Source: Erysipelotrichaceae bacterium (GTDB lineage Bacteria > Bacillota_I > Bacilli_A > Erysipelotrichales > Erysipelotrichaceae). Taken from it: a stretch of DNA of 5,592 nucleotides. The notes under the pieces were generated by a model. The model was not told the DNA's origin, searched no databases, and worked only from the letters and a program-made list of their open reading frames with translations. This document shows, one piece after another, positions 5,246-5,592 of this stretch (position 1 is its first letter; every line of letters starts with the position of its first letter). Location: the NCBI GenBank assembly GCA_003446295.1, contig DMBB01000270.1, forward strand, positions 1-5,592, written 5' to 3'. The translations under genes were made by a program, and so were the position numbers.

Positions 5246-5278
5246 ATGAACTGGATAAAACTGCGAACCTGTGAATAA
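5246..5278 (+). CDS. Ten-codon ORF with strong ribosome-binding site; possible gene start remnant
   Basis: AGGAGG (5235-5240) stands 5 nt before this ATG. The reading frame gives M-N-W-I-K-L-R-T-C-E and then stops. The start signal is as good as that of any gene in the window, yet the product is only 10 aa. It may be the surviving 5' end of a gene whose body was frameshifted or partly deleted (see 5284-5418), or a true small ORF. No convincing promoter is visible between it and the terminator at 5168-5195. Confidence 0.3.
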   Translation: MNWIKLRTCE

Positions 5279-5283
5279 GCCTG

Positions 5284-5418
5284 ATGATGGCGCTCAATAC
5301 TATGATGTCTGATGTGACAGTGTTTGCGTAAGGCAGGGAAGAACCTGCTGCTGAAGAACCGGCAGAAAAAACTGAATCTGAAGCTGAAAATGAAGCAGGA
5401 TCGAAACGTTCAGAATGA
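5284..5418 (+). pseudogene. Possible broken reading frame with Glu/Ala-rich tail
   Basis: One frame reads M-M-A-L-N-T-M-M-S-D-V-T-V-F-A, then a TAA at 5329-5331. It continues as G-R-E-E-P-A-A-E-E-P-A-E-K and further Glu/Ala/Ser-rich codons to a TGA at 5416-5418. The GAA/GCT/GCA codon pattern looks like a real acidic tail, but no ribosome-binding site serves this frame and a stop splits it. The Shine-Dalgarno-led start at 5246 is in a different frame. The simplest reading is a decayed small membrane or secreted protein gene, but low-complexity sequence by chance is possible. I do not recognise a family. Confidence 0.25.
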
Positions 5419-5440
5419 CCGCAGGAGCATTCTGAACGTT
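5405..5440. repeat. Perfect 13-bp inverted repeat
   Basis: AACGTTCAGAATG (5405-5417) and CATTCTGAACGTT (5428-5440) are exact reverse complements around a 10-nt spacer. No T-run follows on either strand, so it is not a normal intrinsic terminator. Its 5' arm overlaps the TGA that closes the Glu/Ala-rich frame. It could be an operator, a palindromic repeat element or an RNA 3'-end hairpin. Confidence 0.7.
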
Positions 5441-5592
5441 ATACCCGAACAGAAGCAGTTTCTTATGACAGCTTCCAGATTGAAAAGAATGAAAAGTTTT
5501 GCGTATGAGCATATCAGGCCCTGCAGAATTGATGAGAAGCGTTTCGCTGAGATGTCTTTTTTGAAGTATACTTTATTACGGCACATGCTATT
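5441..5592. other. Distal region without a supported gene
   Basis: I see no ribosome-binding site, tRNA, terminator or recognisable protein here. The minus-strand ORF across 5300-5512 lacks a ribosome-binding site and looks like antisense shadow. A TTGAAG at 5561-5566 has no acceptable -10 before the window ends. Confidence 0.5.

Larger units (their letters stand above)
5390..5592 (+). other. Open frame running off the window end; coding status doubtful
   Basis: A second plus frame has no stop from 5318 to the window edge. Its first ATG is at 5390, giving at least 67 codons, rich in Lys, Arg and Leu. It has no ribosome-binding site and no recognisable motif. Its first half is the +1 shadow of the Glu/Ala-rich frame, which automatically turns GAA-rich codons into Lys/Leu codons. 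It could be chance openness. The sequence beyond 5592 would decide. Confidence 0.15.

Noticed and set aside
5300..5512. 70-codon minus-strand ORF
   Set aside because: No ribosome-binding site. Its Leu/Gln/Phe-rich composition is the antisense image of the Glu/Ala-rich plus frame.

Overview
The window is one compact, plus-strand stretch of a Gram-positive, Firmicutes-type (Bacillota) chromosome. The evidence is strong AGGAGG ribosome-binding sites, lipobox lipoproteins with Ser/Ala/Glu-rich linkers, intrinsic terminators with U-tracts and a terminator-type lysine riboswitch. A gut or oral Erysipelotrichia-like or related lineage would fit, but that is only an impression.

Layout. (1) Positions 53-1753 encode a 566-residue lipoprotein of the extracellular solute-binding family 5 (OppA/DppA type), closed by a hairpin terminator. 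(2) Positions 1823-2074 encode an 83-residue single-domain GIY-YIG protein (YazA/YhbQ, UPF0213-like). Its start lies 6 nt after a -10-like box, with no Shine-Dalgarno site. (3) Positions 2075-2398 are non-coding but dense: a short AT-rich hairpin, a sigma-A-type promoter, a complete lysine riboswitch aptamer (P1-P5 can all be drawn) and an expression platform with mutually exclusive antiterminator and terminator. (4) Positions 2399-4093 encode a second family 5 binding lipoprotein, a close paralogue of the first (roughly two-thirds identical by eye), closed by its own terminator. (5) Positions 4168-4911 encode YaaA (DUF328, peroxide-stress family), followed after 29 nt by a 64-residue two-helix membrane protein (4941-5135) and a terminator. 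(6) Positions 5196-5592 hold no convincing intact gene. They contain a Shine-Dalgarno-led 10-codon ORF, a Glu/Ala-rich reading segment broken by stops (a possible gene relic) and a perfect 13-bp inverted repeat.

Main point. Of two tandem paralogous binding proteins, only the second shows a lysine riboswitch. Pairing by hand gives an OFF switch: lysine should stabilise P1, free the terminator hairpin and stop transcription before the lipoprotein gene. This ties the second lipoprotein to lysine supply, by uptake of lysine, a lysine-containing peptide or a related compound. Both paralogues lack the Asp-containing motif that in enteric OppA holds the peptide N-terminus, so their ligand may not be an ordinary oligopeptide. 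No permease or ATPase gene is in the window, so the proteins must share a transporter encoded elsewhere.
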